A stretch of 64,000 nucleotides of DNA, taken from DAIDKA01 sp036498905 (lineage in GTDB: Bacteria; Pseudomonadota; Gammaproteobacteria; Steroidobacterales; Steroidobacteraceae). This document shows, piece by piece, positions 43,198 through 51,256 of this stretch (the first letter of the stretch is position 1; every line of letters begins with the position of its first letter). Below the pieces are notes generated by a model. It saw only the letters and a program-made list of their open reading frames with translations. It ran no database searches and was not told the origin of the DNA. Where the stretch lies: NCBI GenBank assembly GCA_036498905.1, contig DASYER010000075.1, positions 1-64,000 on the forward strand. The letters run 5' to 3'. The position numbers and the translations under genes were made by a program.

Positions 43198-43340
43198 GCG
43201 AGGCTCCGGTGCGACGGATCTTGCCGCGAACACTACCGGTATCGGTACGGAATCCGTGTCAGCAATTGCTGCTAGTTCTTGTCAGCCGTCAGCCCGCCAA
43301 GGTCGCAGCCGTTATACTGGGAACGGGCCGAGCTGCCAGG

Positions 43341-45188
43341 GTGCGCGCATTGAATATTCCCGCGAACATCGATCCGGATAGTCCGTTGACCATTGAAGAT
43401 TACGCGCTCATCGGCGACTGCACGACTGCGGCGCTCGTTGGCGCCAACGGCTCGATCGATTGGTTGTGCTGGCCGCGATTCGACAGCGGCGCCTGCTTTG
43501 CGGCGTTGTTGGGACACTCCAAACATGGGCGCTGGTCGATCAATCCCGCCGGCGAGATCTCCGCGATCACCCGCATGTACCTCAAGGATACGGTCATCCT
43601 GGAGACATTGTTTGAGACCGCCGAGGGCACTGTAGCGCTGATTGACTTCATGCCCGTGAACCAGGGCGCCTCCTCCGTGATTCGCATTGTCGAGGGCCGG
43701 CGCGGTCGGGTGGCCATGCGCATGAATCTCACCCTTCGTTTCGACTATGGATCATCGGTTCCATGGGTCTCTCGCCTGGAGGAAGGCGACGGCAATGTCG
43801 CAATTGCCGGTGCGAATCTTGCCGTGATTCGAACCTCGGTCGCGCTGCGTGGCGAAGGCCTCTCCACCGCCGCGGATTTCGACGTCGCACCGGGCCAGCG
43901 GATTGCATTCGTGCTCAGTTATGGACTGTCGCACCGGGCGCCGCCCCCCGCCGTGGACTGCGAGGCGGCCCTGCGCGAGACACTGGAATTTTGGACCCGT
44001 TGGTCGGCGCGCTGCACCTACAGCGGCAATCGACGCGATATCGTGGTTCGCTCCCTCCTCACCCTCAAAGCCATGACCTTTGCCGAAACCGGGGCCATCG
44101 TCGCTGCGCCCACGACTTCCCTTCCGGAACAGCTCGGGGGACCGCGCAATTGGGACTACCGCTACTGCTGGGTTCGCGATGCGACACTGACCCTGACGGC
44201 GCTCATGGGCGGCGGGTACTTCGAAGAGGCCGGCGCCTGGCGTGACTGGCTGCACCGAGCGGTCGCGGGTACGCCTGAGGATCTGCAAATCATGTACGGC
44301 ATCTTCGGCGAGCGCCGCCTGGCCGAATGGGAGGTTCCGTGGCTTCCCGGCTATCACGACGCCGCCCCCGTGCGTATCGGCAATGCCGCCTCCGGGCAGC
44401 TGCAGCTGGACGTATGGGGCGAAATGATGGATGCGCTGCACCTGGCACGCGAAGGCGGCCTGGCGAGCTCTGAATCCGCGTGGAATGTGCAGTGCCGGGC
44501 ACTTGAGCACCTAGCCGGCATCTGGAAGGAGCCGGATGATGGCATCTGGGAGGTCAGAGGCCCGCGCCTGCATTTCACGCATTCGAAAATCATGGCCTGG
44601 GTCGCCTTCGACCGATGCATCAAGGATGCCGAAAAATATTCTCTGGACGCCCCGCTTGCGCAGTGGCGCCGAATCCGCGATGAGATCCACCGAACGGTGT
44701 TGGACCGAGGCTTCCACCCCGGGCTTCAGTCCTTTACCCAAAGCTTCGGCTCACAGGAGCTGGATGCGAGTCTGTTGCTGATTGCGCATGTGGGATTCCT
44801 ACCCATTGATGATCCACGCGTGACCGGCACGATCGCCGCCATCGAGCGTGACCTGATGATTGACGGACTGGTCATGCGTTATCGAAGCGAGAGTGGCGCG
44901 GACGGCCTGCCGGCTGGCGAAGGCGTCTTCATCCCCTGCAGTTTCTGGCTCGTCGACGCCTATCAAAGACAGGGCCGCCAGGGGGACGCGGACCGGCTGC
45001 TTACGAAGCTGCTGAGCCTGCGCAATGACGTTGGCCTGTTGAGTGAGGAGTACGACACCCACGCGAAGCGCCAGGTCGGCAACTTCCCGCAGGCCTTCTC
45101 GCATCTCGCATTGGTGCAGAGCGTGCTCGGCGCCCATGAAGGAATGCCGCTGCGCGACTCAATTGCATCGAACCAGACATCTATGTAG
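43341..45188 (+). CDS. Glycoside hydrolase family 15 protein (glucoamylase/trehalase-like)
   Basis: A 615-residue GH15 enzyme. The N-terminal beta-sandwich domain begins IEDYALIGDCTTAALVGANGSIDWLCWPRFDSG, which is diagnostic. The (alpha/alpha)6 barrel contains GGPRNWDYRYCWVRDATLTLTAL and, near the C terminus, GLLSEEYDTHAKRQVGNFPQAFSHLAL, where a Glu of SEE is a catalytic candidate. GTG 43341 or TTG 43350 is the start; the reading to 43170 would overlap the ferritin gene region without family character. It probably hydrolyses alpha-glucosidic bonds (starch oligomers or trehalose) in the cytoplasm, as no signal peptide is seen. A PadR gene follows 10 bp downstream. Confidence 0.9.
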   Translation: MRALNIPANIDPDSPLTIEDYALIGDCTTAALVGANGSIDWLCWPRFDSGACFAALLGHSKHGRWSINPAGEISAITRMYLKDTVILETLFETAEGTVALIDFMPVNQGASSVIRIVEGRRGRVAMRMNLTLRFDYGSSVPWVSRLEEGDGNVAIAGANLAVIRTSVALRGEGLSTAADFDVAPGQRIAFVLSYGLSHRAPPPAVDCEAALRETLEFWTRWSARCTYSGNRRDIVVRSLLTLKAMTFAETGAIVAAPTTSLPEQLGGPRNWDYRYCWVRDATLTLTALMGGGYFEEAGAWRDWLHRAVAGTPEDLQIMYGIFGERRLAEWEVPWLPGYHDAAPVRIGNAASGQLQLDVWGEMMDALHLAREGGLASSESAWNVQCRALEHLAGIWKEPDDGIWEVRGPRLHFTHSKIMAWVAFDRCIKDAEKYSLDAPLAQWRRIRDEIHRTVLDRGFHPGLQSFTQSFGSQELDASLLLIAHVGFLPIDDPRVTGTIAAIERDLMIDGLVMRYRSESGADGLPAGEGVFIPCSFWLVDAYQRQGRQGDADRLLTKLLSLRNDVGLLSEEYDTHAKRQVGNFPQAFSHLALVQSVLGAHEGMPLRDSIASNQTSM

Positions 45189-45198
45189 ACTAGCGACT

Positions 45199-45510
45199 AT
45201 GGGTACGCAAGAACGGCCCGTCCGGATGTCCTTGCAGACGCTTCGCGTCTTGGAAGCGTTTCTGGAGAATCCAAACGGCGAGCTATCCGGAGCGGATGTC
45301 CAAAAACGCGGTGGCCTGGCATCAGGCACGTTGTATCCCATATTGCTGCGACTGGAGGCTGCCGGATGGTTCGTCAGTCGCTGGGAGTCCATTGACCCGG
45401 CTGCCGAAGGTCGCCCGCGGCGCCGCCTCTATCGCCTGACACCTACCGGGCTTGCGCGCGCCAGTGAGGTCTTCTCGGCTTTCAGCTTTCGACGAGGATC
45501 TCCGGCATGA
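45199..45510 (+). CDS. PadR-family transcriptional regulator
   Basis: A 103-residue winged-helix regulator: LQTLRVLEAFLENPNGELSGADVQKRGGLASGTLYPILLRLEAAGWF is the HTH and first wing, followed by GRPRRRLYRLTPTGLARASEV, typical PadR wing plus terminal helix. ATG 45199 lies 10 bp after the GH15 stop. Its end overlaps the next gene by 4 bp (ATGA), indicating coupled expression with that ExbD-like protein, its probable regulated partner. It lacks the long C-terminal dimerisation arm of the other PadR in this window. Confidence 0.87.
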   Translation: MGTQERPVRMSLQTLRVLEAFLENPNGELSGADVQKRGGLASGTLYPILLRLEAAGWFVSRWESIDPAAEGRPRRRLYRLTPTGLARASEVFSAFSFRRGSPA

Positions 45511-46211
45511 ACAATCTTCGCTGGATCAACGGCATCGCCTCGCGACTGATCGCAAGCGCCGCCGATCGTGCACCTGAATCATGCTCCGAGCGGCTGCACG
45601 AGGAATGGCTCGCCCACTCGTTGGAACTGTCTGCGGCCACGTCGCGCCTGAAGTTCGCCCTCGGCTGTTATTGGGCCGTAATGGTGATCAGCAGGCAGGG
45701 CCTCGGCATCAGCGTCACGAATGCGATCAGCACGGCACCGACAGGAGCAGCGATCATGACAGCCCATGCCCGACCCGCTATCCCATTGTTTGCGCACGAA
45801 GCCCACTCCACCGCCGCGGCAAACATCCTGTGCGAGATCAATACGACACCGCTGATCGACGTCATGCTCGTGCTGCTGATCACGCTGATCCTCACACTTC
45901 CGATCCTGACGCATGGCGTGAGGATCGAGCTGCCGCACGGGACACCGCCTCCGGTGAGGGTGCAACCGGAGGCCATCGATCTGGACATCGAATTCGACGG
46001 CACCGTGCTGTGGAATGGTAATAGCGTTCAGAGCATGCCGCAGCTTGAGAGCTACTTTCGCGCCGAAGCTGTCAAGGATCCGCAGCCCGAGATTCACCTG
46101 CGGCCGAATTCTCACGTCCGCTACGATGTCGTGGCGAAGGTACTCGCACTGGCCCAGCGAAACCAACTGAAGAAGGTCGGATTCATCAATACGGGTACGT
46201 TCCAGAACTGA
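45507..46211 (+). CDS. ExbD/TolR-like protein with an N-terminal extension
   Basis: A 234-residue protein with two parts. Residues 1-85 are a polar stretch followed by a hydrophobic segment (FALGCYWAVMVI) resembling small proteins found next to PadR genes. Residues about 100-230 are an ExbD/TolR domain: INTTPLIDVMLVLLITLILTLPILTHGVRIELP with the proton-relay Asp D118 in the single membrane helix, then the periplasmic domain ending LKKVGFINTGTF. ATG 45507 overlaps the PadR stop. No ExbB, TonB or TolQ gene is nearby. Fusion of the small N-terminal region to ExbD is uncommon; it may be an adapter or a membrane-sensing element. Confidence 0.83.
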   Translation: MNNLRWINGIASRLIASAADRAPESCSERLHEEWLAHSLELSAATSRLKFALGCYWAVMVISRQGLGISVTNAISTAPTGAAIMTAHARPAIPLFAHEAHSTAAANILCEINTTPLIDVMLVLLITLILTLPILTHGVRIELPHGTPPPVRVQPEAIDLDIEFDGTVLWNGNSVQSMPQLESYFRAEAVKDPQPEIHLRPNSHVRYDVVAKVLALAQRNQLKKVGFINTGTFQN

Positions 46212-46261
46212 TCTTTCGGGCCACAAATTGCTCATGAGAGCATCCTTCAGTAGGATGAATC

Positions 46262-48019
46262 ATGGGGAAGTGGAACGAGAGCAATCGCGTCTGGGAGCCC
46301 GATGAGACGTTGCTGAGCCTCGAGGAACTCGCGCTGTGCACGCGCGCCTGCGACGACGATCGCTACCGCACGCCGATACCGACCCAGATGGTGTCAAACG
46401 GCGAGTATCTGCCGGCACCGCAGACCGAGGCACAGAAGAGAGTCGAAGCCGGGGTCCATGAGCTCGCGGATGCGACCAGCCGACGCTTGGGAGTCAGCCG
46501 TCGCCGCTTTCTGGCCGGCACGGGCGGCATGGCGGCCTCCTTTCTCGCCATCAACGAGGTCTTCGGACCGTTCTTCAAAGTCGACCCGCTGGAAATGCTG
46601 GTGCCGGAAGCCTACGCACAAGGCGGAGCACCGCGGGATCTGTTCGTTTTCGATGATCAGCTTCACTTAGTCAGAGGCAGCCGCGGCAAAAGCCTCGGTT
46701 CGTTGCGCGCCCTGGCAGAGGGACCCTCAATCGGCCCCTCGCTGGGTATGCAGGCCAACCCTTTCAATCGCGCCGGACACCTGGACGAACACGGCCAACC
46801 CTGGGGTGTCTGGAACCCGGCGCTCGTGGGCCTGCCGTTCAATCCGGAGAATTTCCTGCTCACGGACTTCGTCCGGCAGGTGTATCTGGAGAGCCAGGTC
46901 ACGGTGGGCATGCTCACCAATGTACCCGCCAGTGTGATCGATACCGGCGATCGGGCACCACGCAATGTGGTCGAGGCGCGCGGGGGAGAGATCCTCACCG
47001 CTGCGCAGACGGCGGCCGCACGTGACTTCATCAACGAGGTCGCAGGATCGCGCCGCGCGCTGGCGCACGGGATGCTGTACGTCGGCAAGGGCAATCTGGA
47101 CTACATCCATGAGCAGATCGAGCAGAACAGTCCGGACTCCTGGAAAGGGTACAACATCGCGAACGCCGCGAAAGTGGACGAGAATCCGTTGAGCCTGATG
47201 AAGCAGTGGCGGCATGACGACGAGCAGGTCGCCTATCCCACCTTCGCGGCCATCGACAAGGCGTACGCCCAACGCAAGGCGGCTCATCCGGGCTTCAACA
47301 ATATCTGTGTGCACAAGGGTCTGGTGAACACCAAGGAGCAGCGCCCCGAGATCGGCCATCCCGCGGACCTGCCGAAGGCTGCGCGGGACTGGCCAAATCT
47401 GAATTTCATCACCTATCACGCCTGCATCCAGCCGTCGTTCTTCATGTACGACGCGCTGGCGGAGATCCATGCGGGCAGGCTACGCGAAGGCGTACCCGAC
47501 ATCAGCTGGACCACCGAGTACGCCCTGCTGTGCCGGGATCTGAAGAATACCTACGCTGAGCTTGGCACCACCTGGGCCTCATCCATCATCACTTTCCCGA
47601 CCGTCGCGGCACACATCATGGGCCAGCTACTGAAATTCATGGGGCCCGATCGGATAGTCTTTGGCTCGGACTCCGTGTGGTACGGCTCGCCACAGTGGCA
47701 GATCGAGGCGATGTGGCGCTTCCAGATCCCGGAGGAAATGCGCCGCCGCTATGGGTATCCGCAGTTCACGAACGAGGACAAGCGCAAAATCCTGGGCCTG
47801 AATTCCGCGCGTCTGTATGGCATCGACGTACCACGCAATTTCGCGCCGCATTTCAAGCCGGTGCCTGCCGACTATGCGAGCAAAATGACGGACAGTCTGA
47901 AGCACTTCATGGAGATGCCCGGCTATACGGCAGATAACCTGGCGCGGGCCAGGCAGCGATACGTGGAGACCGGGCTGACGCCCGACCACACGCGCTACGG
48001 TTGGGTGCGCAATTCATGA
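46262..48019 (+). CDS. Amidohydrolase-family protein with internal Tat motif
   Basis: A 585-residue amidohydrolase-2-like protein. After a 78-residue N-terminal region (RVWEPDETLLSLEELAL) comes a twin-arginine motif SRRRFLAG (79-86) and a hydrophobic run, so it may be exported despite the long leader. The barrel shows FDDQLHLVRG where family members have HxH, then YHACIQPSFFMYD and MGPDRIVFGSDSVWYGSP near the active site. GGGGAAG is near the ATG 46262. Its TGA overlaps the flavoprotein ATG, and a cytochrome c follows. I infer hydrolysis or decarboxylation of an aromatic intermediate made by the flavocytochrome. Confidence 0.83.
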   Translation: MGKWNESNRVWEPDETLLSLEELALCTRACDDDRYRTPIPTQMVSNGEYLPAPQTEAQKRVEAGVHELADATSRRLGVSRRRFLAGTGGMAASFLAINEVFGPFFKVDPLEMLVPEAYAQGGAPRDLFVFDDQLHLVRGSRGKSLGSLRALAEGPSIGPSLGMQANPFNRAGHLDEHGQPWGVWNPALVGLPFNPENFLLTDFVRQVYLESQVTVGMLTNVPASVIDTGDRAPRNVVEARGGEILTAAQTAAARDFINEVAGSRRALAHGMLYVGKGNLDYIHEQIEQNSPDSWKGYNIANAAKVDENPLSLMKQWRHDDEQVAYPTFAAIDKAYAQRKAAHPGFNNICVHKGLVNTKEQRPEIGHPADLPKAARDWPNLNFITYHACIQPSFFMYDALAEIHAGRLREGVPDISWTTEYALLCRDLKNTYAELGTTWASSIITFPTVAAHIMGQLLKFMGPDRIVFGSDSVWYGSPQWQIEAMWRFQIPEEMRRRYGYPQFTNEDKRKILGLNSARLYGIDVPRNFAPHFKPVPADYASKMTDSLKHFMEMPGYTADNLARARQRYVETGLTPDHTRYGWVRNS

Positions 48020-49665
48020 GAGTGCCGCCGCAGGTCAGCGCCGCTGACTATGCCAAGGCGCTCGGCGAATTCGCGCAGGTGGTCGGAGCCGACTGGGTAT
48101 TCACGAGCGACGAGGACCTCGATCTCTACCGTGACGCCTTCTCGCCATTCCTGAACGAGCCCGAGGAGAAAACCGCCTCTGGCGCGCTGGCACCGGTGTC
48201 CACCGAACAGGTGCAGCAGATCGTGCGCATCGCGAACAAGTACCGCATCCCGCTCTACCCGATCTCGACGGGCCGGAACCTCGGTTACGGTGGCTCGGCG
48301 CCGGTGTACTCGGGCAGTGTAGTGCTGGACCTCAAACGCATGAACCGGATCATCGAGGTCAACGAGGAGCACGCGTTCGCACTGGTTGAACCCGGCGTCA
48401 GTTACTTCGATCTGTACCGCTATATTCAGGATCACAAGCTCAAAGTGTGGATCGACTGCCCGGACCCGGGTTGGGGCAGTCTCGTGGGCAATGCTCTGGA
48501 TCGTGGCGGTGGCTATACCACCGCCAACTATCGCAATCACTTCGATTCCCACTGCGGTATGGAGATAGTTCTCCCGGACGGGGAGCTGCTGCGCACCGGC
48601 ATGGGTGCGATTCCGAACGCCCAGACCTGGCAGCAGTACAAGTCCGGCTGCGGACCTTGGATCGATGGCATCTTTTCGCAATCGAACTACGGTGTCGTCA
48701 CCAAGATGGGGTTCTGGCTGATGCCCGAGCCGGAGGCCTATCTGCGCTGCACCGTGAGCGTGCCGCGCTATCAGGACCTGACGCCGCTGGTCGAGACCCT
48801 CAACTTTGTCGAGAACAGCCGCATCACCAGCGGCTTCCCGGACATCGAGTCTCCGCTGCTCGGCTACCCTCCGGTCGGCCAGATCCAGCAGTTGAATGAG
48901 ACCGGCCCACCGCAGATGAGCCCGGAGCATCTGAAGCTCATGGCGGGCACGAAGCTGGGGTTCTCACCTGAGATCGAGGCCTATGGTGTGCGCGCCGGCA
49001 TCCCCTACTGGCGGCTGTGGCTGAGTTTCTATGGTCCCGAAGAAGTCATTCAGGCGCAGTGGCGCGCCACCCAGCGGCATTTTTCACGCATCGCCGGGGC
49101 AAAATTCGCGGTGGTCGACCAGCTGAAGCTGCCCGTGAATGCCGAGCAGGCCACCCAGTATCACGAGCCCGAGCTCGGGGTTCCTTCCCTGCGCGCCTTC
49201 TCCATCGGCGCACGCACGCCGTGGAATCCGACGCCCTCGAAGGGCCATATGTGGTTCTCGCCCATCATTCCGCGCACCGGCGCGGCGATCATCGAGGCGA
49301 ACCGTGTATTCAGCGAGGCCGCGAAGTCCTTAGGGATGCCCCTGTTCACGACCTTCACCCTGCCGGCCTGTTTCTGGGAGCGCTCCTTCATCTTCATTCT
49401 CGCAACGCCGGTGACCGAGGATCCGAAAACGAACAAGCGTTATCGCGAAGGGTTCAAGAAACTGATCGAGGTCGGCGGCCAGCATGGCTGGGGCGAGTAC
49501 CGCACCGCTCCGGTGTTCCAGAAATCCGTCATGGACGTGTATTCCTTCAACCACCATGCCCTGCAGCGTTTCCACGCCACGCTGAAGGATGCAATCGATC
49601 CCAACGGCATTCTCTCGGCCGGACGTTACGACATCTGGCCGAAGCATCTGCGAGGCAAGAGCTGA
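48016..49665 (+). CDS. PCMH/VAO-type flavoprotein (4-cresol dehydrogenase/eugenol hydroxylase class)
   Basis: A 549-residue VAO/PCMH-fold flavoprotein. The FAD-binding PCMH domain has YPISTGRNLGYGGSAPVYSGSVVLDL and DPGWGSLVGNALDRGGGYT; the C-terminal substrate domain carries FFWERSF-like aromatic residues (ACFWERSFIF) and ends with DAIDPNGILSAGRYDIWP, standard for this class. Enzymes oxidise para-alkylphenols and pass electrons to a cytochrome c; the cytochrome is encoded directly downstream. ATG 48016 overlaps the amidohydrolase stop by 4 bp (an upstream TTG at 48001 is less likely). Candidate substrates are p-cresol, eugenol or vanillyl compounds. Confidence 0.9.
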   Translation: MRVPPQVSAADYAKALGEFAQVVGADWVFTSDEDLDLYRDAFSPFLNEPEEKTASGALAPVSTEQVQQIVRIANKYRIPLYPISTGRNLGYGGSAPVYSGSVVLDLKRMNRIIEVNEEHAFALVEPGVSYFDLYRYIQDHKLKVWIDCPDPGWGSLVGNALDRGGGYTTANYRNHFDSHCGMEIVLPDGELLRTGMGAIPNAQTWQQYKSGCGPWIDGIFSQSNYGVVTKMGFWLMPEPEAYLRCTVSVPRYQDLTPLVETLNFVENSRITSGFPDIESPLLGYPPVGQIQQLNETGPPQMSPEHLKLMAGTKLGFSPEIEAYGVRAGIPYWRLWLSFYGPEEVIQAQWRATQRHFSRIAGAKFAVVDQLKLPVNAEQATQYHEPELGVPSLRAFSIGARTPWNPTPSKGHMWFSPIIPRTGAAIIEANRVFSEAAKSLGMPLFTTFTLPACFWERSFIFILATPVTEDPKTNKRYREGFKKLIEVGGQHGWGEYRTAPVFQKSVMDVYSFNHHALQRFHATLKDAIDPNGILSAGRYDIWPKHLRGKS

Positions 49666-50036
49666 TGAGCATGCGCGCGCTCGCCGTCAGTGTGGCCGCG
49701 GGCTTCCTCTTTCCCATGGGCGCATCCGGGATCACGCGAGCCGACAGCCTCGCTCCACGCTATGCGGCCGGACGGGCCGTCTATGAAAAATGGTGTGCGG
49801 CCTGCCACGATCCGGGAATCATCCATCCCGGCACCCACGCACTGATGACGAAATACCCGAACGGCAGCCGCGCCTCCGGCTTGATCACTGCATGGACCGA
49901 TCTGCCGGCCACCTACGTCGCGTTCATGGTCAGGCATGGCATGTCTGTCATGCCGCCGTTTCGCAAGACCGAAATCAGCAATGGCGAACTCGCGGCCCTG
50001 AGCGCTTACCTGTCCCGCAATACACCCGCCCAATAA
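49665..50036 (+). CDS. Small c-type cytochrome, flavocytochrome subunit
   Basis: A 123-residue exported cytochrome c: signal peptide (ALAVSVAAGFLFPMGASG), single haem motif CAACH, then VRHGMSVMPPF with a likely Met ligand, and EISNGELAALSAYL. It resembles PchC or EhyA, the cytochrome partner of p-cresol methylhydroxylase-type flavoproteins. Its ATG shares one base with the TGA of the flavoprotein gene (TGATG), so the subunits are made together. It would take electrons from the flavin in the periplasm. Confidence 0.9.
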   Translation: MSMRALAVSVAAGFLFPMGASGITRADSLAPRYAAGRAVYEKWCAACHDPGIIHPGTHALMTKYPNGSRASGLITAWTDLPATYVAFMVRHGMSVMPPFRKTEISNGELAALSAYLSRNTPAQ

Positions 50037-50116
50037 CCGCTTCGGGCAGGAGTACACTGGGTAAAAACCGGTCGGGCCTGGCGGCAGGACCCAAACCGGG
50101 GCATTAAAAAGGTCAG

Positions 50117-51256
50117 GTGATGGCGGGGTCCAAGCGACGTTCATGGGTACTGGTGGGGGTATGCGCCGCGGCGGTCGCATTGTTTGGCTGGGTTCTTTTT
50201 CACAAGACGCCTCAGCCGAAATCTCCGCCACCGGTGACGGCCATCGCTGTAGCGACGGTTCAGAAGCGCAACGTACTGGTCTCGATCAATGCCTTAGGAC
50301 AGGCCCAGGGCTGGCAGGCGGTCACCGTGCGGCCCCAGGTCAACGGCAGGTTGTTGCGGGTACCCGTGCGCGAGGGCTCGGAGGTGGCCGCGGGCGCCCT
50401 ACTCGCCGAAATCGATCCCGCCCCGTTCCGCGCGGCGTTGATGCAATCTCAGGGCGCCCTGGCGCGTGACCAGGCCCAGCTGAAACTGGCCAAGCTGAAA
50501 TTGAGCCTCTACCAGCAGCTGTCCACCCAGGATTCCATCGCGACACTGGATGTGGAGACACAGGCCGCCCTGGTGAGCCAGCTGGAGGGGGATGTGATGC
50601 TCGATCAGGGCGCGCTCGCCGCCGCCCAGGTCAATCTGGACTACACCCGCATTCTCGCGCCGGTCGCGGGCCGAGTTGGTGTTCGCCTGGTGGACGCCGG
50701 TAACCTCGTCTCCACCACCGATACCGGCGGCATCCTCACCATCAACCAGATTTCGCCCATCGCGGTGACCTTCACTCTGCCGCAGGGTGATTTCCTGCGG
50801 CTGGAACAATTCTCGAACGGCTTCCAGAAGCCCCTCGTCACGCAGGCCTATAGCCAGGAGAGTGGCGAACTGCTGGATACCGGCGAACTGGTCGTGATCG
50901 ACAATCGGGTCGATCCGGCCACCGCCAGCGTGCAACTGAAGGCGCGTTTCGCCAATGCCCAGCGCCATCTTTGGCCGGGACAGCTGCTGAACGTGAAATT
51001 GGCCTTGGAAACTCTTCAAGGCGTCGTGGTACTGCCGAGCATCGCCGTCAACCAAGGACCCAATGGGCCATTCGCTTACGTGGTCGAAAATAATCTGGCG
51101 ATGCTGCGTCCGGTCGAGTCCGAACTTCAGCAGGACGAGATGACGGTCATCAAGTCCGGAGTGAAGCCCGGCGATGTCGTGGTCGTCGAAGGCCAGGGGT
51201 CGCTGCGCCCGGGCGCCAAGGTCGCCGTGCGTTCCGAAGGCCGTCCCCACGCATGA
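50117..51256 (+). CDS. RND efflux membrane-fusion protein (periplasmic adaptor)
   Basis: A 379-residue HlyD/AcrA-type adaptor: N-terminal anchor (VLVGVCAAAVALFGWVLF), barrel-sandwich hybrid with VTVRPQVNGRLLRVPVREGSEVAAGALLAEIDPAPF, the mirror half LDYTRILAPVAGRVGVRLVDAGNLV, and beta-barrel with VDPATASVQLKARFAN and PSIAVNQG. GTG 50117 or ATG 50120 is the start. It overlaps the pump gene by 4 bp (ATGA). The 80-bp gap after the cytochrome gene leaves open whether it shares that operon. No outer-membrane factor gene is adjacent, so a TolC-like channel elsewhere is needed. Confidence 0.92.
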   Translation: MMAGSKRRSWVLVGVCAAAVALFGWVLFHKTPQPKSPPPVTAIAVATVQKRNVLVSINALGQAQGWQAVTVRPQVNGRLLRVPVREGSEVAAGALLAEIDPAPFRAALMQSQGALARDQAQLKLAKLKLSLYQQLSTQDSIATLDVETQAALVSQLEGDVMLDQGALAAAQVNLDYTRILAPVAGRVGVRLVDAGNLVSTTDTGGILTINQISPIAVTFTLPQGDFLRLEQFSNGFQKPLVTQAYSQESGELLDTGELVVIDNRVDPATASVQLKARFANAQRHLWPGQLLNVKLALETLQGVVVLPSIAVNQGPNGPFAYVVENNLAMLRPVESELQQDEMTVIKSGVKPGDVVVVEGQGSLRPGAKVAVRSEGRPHA

